From the NCBI RefSeq assembly GCF_005434915.1, contig NZ_SKCG01000001.1, forward strand, positions 620,001 to 684,000: a DNA stretch of 64,000 bases, in the 5' to 3' direction. The DNA is from Aurantiacibacter suaedae. Its GTDB lineage: Bacteria; Pseudomonadota; Alphaproteobacteria; Sphingomonadales; Sphingomonadaceae. The position numbers and the translations under genes are program-made. The notes under the pieces are model-generated. The model was not told the DNA's origin and made no database searches. It saw only the letters and a list, made by a program, of their open reading frames with translations. Positions 62,640 to 64,000 of the stretch are shown here, in pieces; within the stretch, counting starts at the first letter, position 1; each line of letters begins with the position of its first letter.

Positions 62640-64000
62640 GCAGACAGCGCCCTCTCGCGCGCTTCCTTGTGGCCGATGATCTTCGCCGGATAGTCGCCGC
62701 GCTTGTCGTCCGCCGGATCGTGGATTTCGCTGTCGGACAGCTCGGCCAATTCGGGCACCCATTCGCGAATGTAGCCGGCCGCATCGAATTTTTCGGACTG
62801 GCTGAGCGGAGCCATGATCCGCACGAACATGTTCGAATCGACCCCCGTGCCGCTCACCCACTGCCAGTTCACGCCGTTGCTGGCATAGTCGGCATCGACA
62901 AGCGTATCCCAGAACCAGCGCTCGCCCTCGCGCCAGTCGATCAGCAGATGTTTGATGAGAAAGCTCGCCGCGATCATGCGCACGCGGTTGTGCATCCAGC
63001 CGGTATGCCAGAGCTGGCGCATCCCGGCATCGACAATCGGGTAGCCGGTGCGGCCTTGCTGCCAGGCCTCCAGCTCTTCGGCGATAACATGGCCGCGATT
63101 GGGGTTGCGCCAGATGCCGTCATCGTAGCCATCGCGGTAGCTGTTCACCGGGTAGTCGGGGAACTGACAGATCACGGTCTGCGCATAATCGCGCCAGAGC
63201 AGTTCGGAACGATAAATCCGCGCCCCTTCGGAGGTGTAGCGGCTCATCGCATCCCACAGCATGGCTGGGGAAACCTCGCCGAAATGGAGGTGCGGGCTCA
63301 TCTTCGAGGAGCCGTCGATCGAAGGCAGATTGCGGTCCTCCTCGTAGTGGCTCACCACATCGAGGAAGCTTGCGAAGCGCTCCATCGCGGCGCTCGTTCC
63401 CGCCTGCCATTCCTCGCGTAGACCGCCCGCCCAGTCGGGCTCTGTCGGAAGGAGGTTCCAGTCTGTAAGGTTGTCACTCGCTGGCCATGTTTCGGGCGCT
63501 GAGAGCGAAGGTTCGGGGAGAATATCGAAGCTGTCTATGGCGGTGAGACTCGCCTTCATGAACGGAGTGTAGATCTTGTAGGGATCGCCCGATCCGGTCG
63601 TCACCGCGCCTGGAGGAAGCAGGTAATTGCCGTCGTAAAGTTGGAGATCGAGCCGATCGGTGAGTGCGCCTTGCGCATTGCGCCACCACGGCTCGTAATG
63701 GCGGAGCGCGTGGACGGTTTCAGCCCCGGTTTCCTCAGCCAGCTTGCAAAGTTCCTCCACCGCGTCCCCGCGCCGCAGGATCAGCCTGGAATGGTGGCGC
63801 GCGAGGTCGCTTTCGAGCGCTTCGAGCGACTGGTGGAGATACCAGCGCGAAGCGCCGCCGTAAGCATGCTTCTTCGCCACTTCGTCGTCGAGTACAAAGA
63901 CTGCGATGACCGGGCCAGCCTCGGCAGCGGCGGCGAATGCGCGCTGGTCGGTGAGGCGCAGGTCGCGCCGGAGCCAGACGATCTGTGGGCTTGCGATGAC
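62618..64000 (-). CDS. phrB: Deoxyribodipyrimidine photolyase (5' end beyond the window)
   Basis: The frame is open from the window edge to a stop at 62618, giving 460 visible residues beginning VIASPQIVWLRRDLRLTDQR. That is the start of a class I photolyase/cryptochrome N-terminal domain, so only one or a few residues are missing. The FAD domain shows SPHLHFGEVSPAMLW, RSELLWRDYAQTV, RVRMIAASFLIKHLLIDWRE and NGVNWQWVSGTGVDS. The enzyme repairs UV-induced pyrimidine dimers with blue light. A GTG at 63880 is internal and not the start. Confidence 0.93.
   Translation of the reverse strand, partial: VIASPQIVWLRRDLRLTDQRAFAAAAEAGPVIAVFVLDDEVAKKHAYGGASRWYLHQSLEALESDLARHHSRLILRRGDAVEELCKLAEETGAETVHALRHYEPWWRNAQGALTDRLDLQLYDGNYLLPPGAVTTGSGDPYKIYTPFMKASLTAIDSFDILPEPSLSAPETWPASDNLTDWNLLPTEPDWAGGLREEWQAGTSAAMERFASFLDVVSHYEEDRNLPSIDGSSKMSPHLHFGEVSPAMLWDAMSRYTSEGARIYRSELLWRDYAQTVICQFPDYPVNSYRDGYDDGIWRNPNRGHVIAEELEAWQQGRTGYPIVDAGMRQLWHTGWMHNRVRMIAASFLIKHLLIDWREGERWFWDTLVDADYASNGVNWQWVSGTGVDSNMFVRIMAPLSQSEKFDAAGYIREWVPELAELSDSEIHDPADDKRGDYPAKIIGHKEARERALSAYSANKR

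Overview
The window is GC-rich, densely packed chromosomal DNA from an alphaproteobacterium, most likely Sphingomonadales and probably near Erythrobacteraceae. The reasons are a 14-gene complex I operon running into birA, coaX, ribonuclease J and a DUF1467 gene, the zapA / 6S RNA / 5-formyl-THF cyclo-ligase / DUF2842 block, a TipN-like coiled-coil protein, and a REP-type palindrome typical of sphingomonads. The placement is inference from gene content and order, not from a database search. No prophage, CRISPR array or intact insertion sequence is visible.

Layout. 1-5.3 kb: two unrecognised genes, an Hpt phosphotransfer protein and a large membrane-anchored coiled-coil protein resembling the polarity factor TipN. 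5.3-23.8 kb: one minus-strand operon, nuoABCD-(SnoaL-like)-(61-aa membrane protein)-E-(47-aa membrane protein)-FGHIJKLMN-birA-coaX-rnj-DUF1467, with most junctions overlapping or separated by a few bases. 23.8-29.6 kb: thiolase, small lipoproteins, an SH3-domain protein, an ammonium transporter, thiE and a broken ydcF-like gene interrupted by a 14-bp triplication. 29.6-35 kb: central carbon genes tkt, gap, pgk and class I fructose-bisphosphate aldolase on the minus strand, with a short cysteine-rich leader ORF just before the aldolase. 35-37 kb: zapA, 6S RNA, cyclo-ligase, DUF2842. 37.7-40.1 kb: tRNA-Asp, thyA, a nucleotide-sugar epimerase, tRNA-Pro. 40.4-41.1 kb: an AT-richer sulfotransferase beside tRNA-Pro, probably acquired.

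41.3-47.8 kb: a TetR repressor divergent from an RND efflux operon (periplasmic adaptor, pump, outer-membrane channel). 47.8-51.3 kb: a sulfide/persulfide module. A BigR/SqrR-like repressor and a Prx6-type peroxiredoxin face a persulfide-dioxygenase-like hydrolase, two YeeE/YedE sulfur-transport halves, a DUF2892 protein and a DUF442 sulfurtransferase-like protein, with a palindrome over the promoter. It is followed by a decayed IS3 orfA scrap and by cydAB plus a 44-aa DUF2474 subunit. Cytochrome bd resists sulfide, so the neighbourhood makes physiological sense.

54.2-64 kb: purF, an SDR, a PilZ protein, wecC-wecB (UDP-ManNAcA synthesis), a serine hydrolase overlapping a cyclopropane-fatty-acid synthase, a second sulfotransferase, and a photolyase running off the right edge.

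No intergenic gap longer than about 300 bases exists. The longest ones (23831-24093, 39834-40072, 40150-40388, 41097-41306, 51287-51517, 35001-35202) hold promoters, hairpins or nothing I recognise. I did not find a clearly new multi-gene system. The least expected elements are the aldolase leader ORF, the three extra genes inside the nuo operon and the repeat-broken ydcF.
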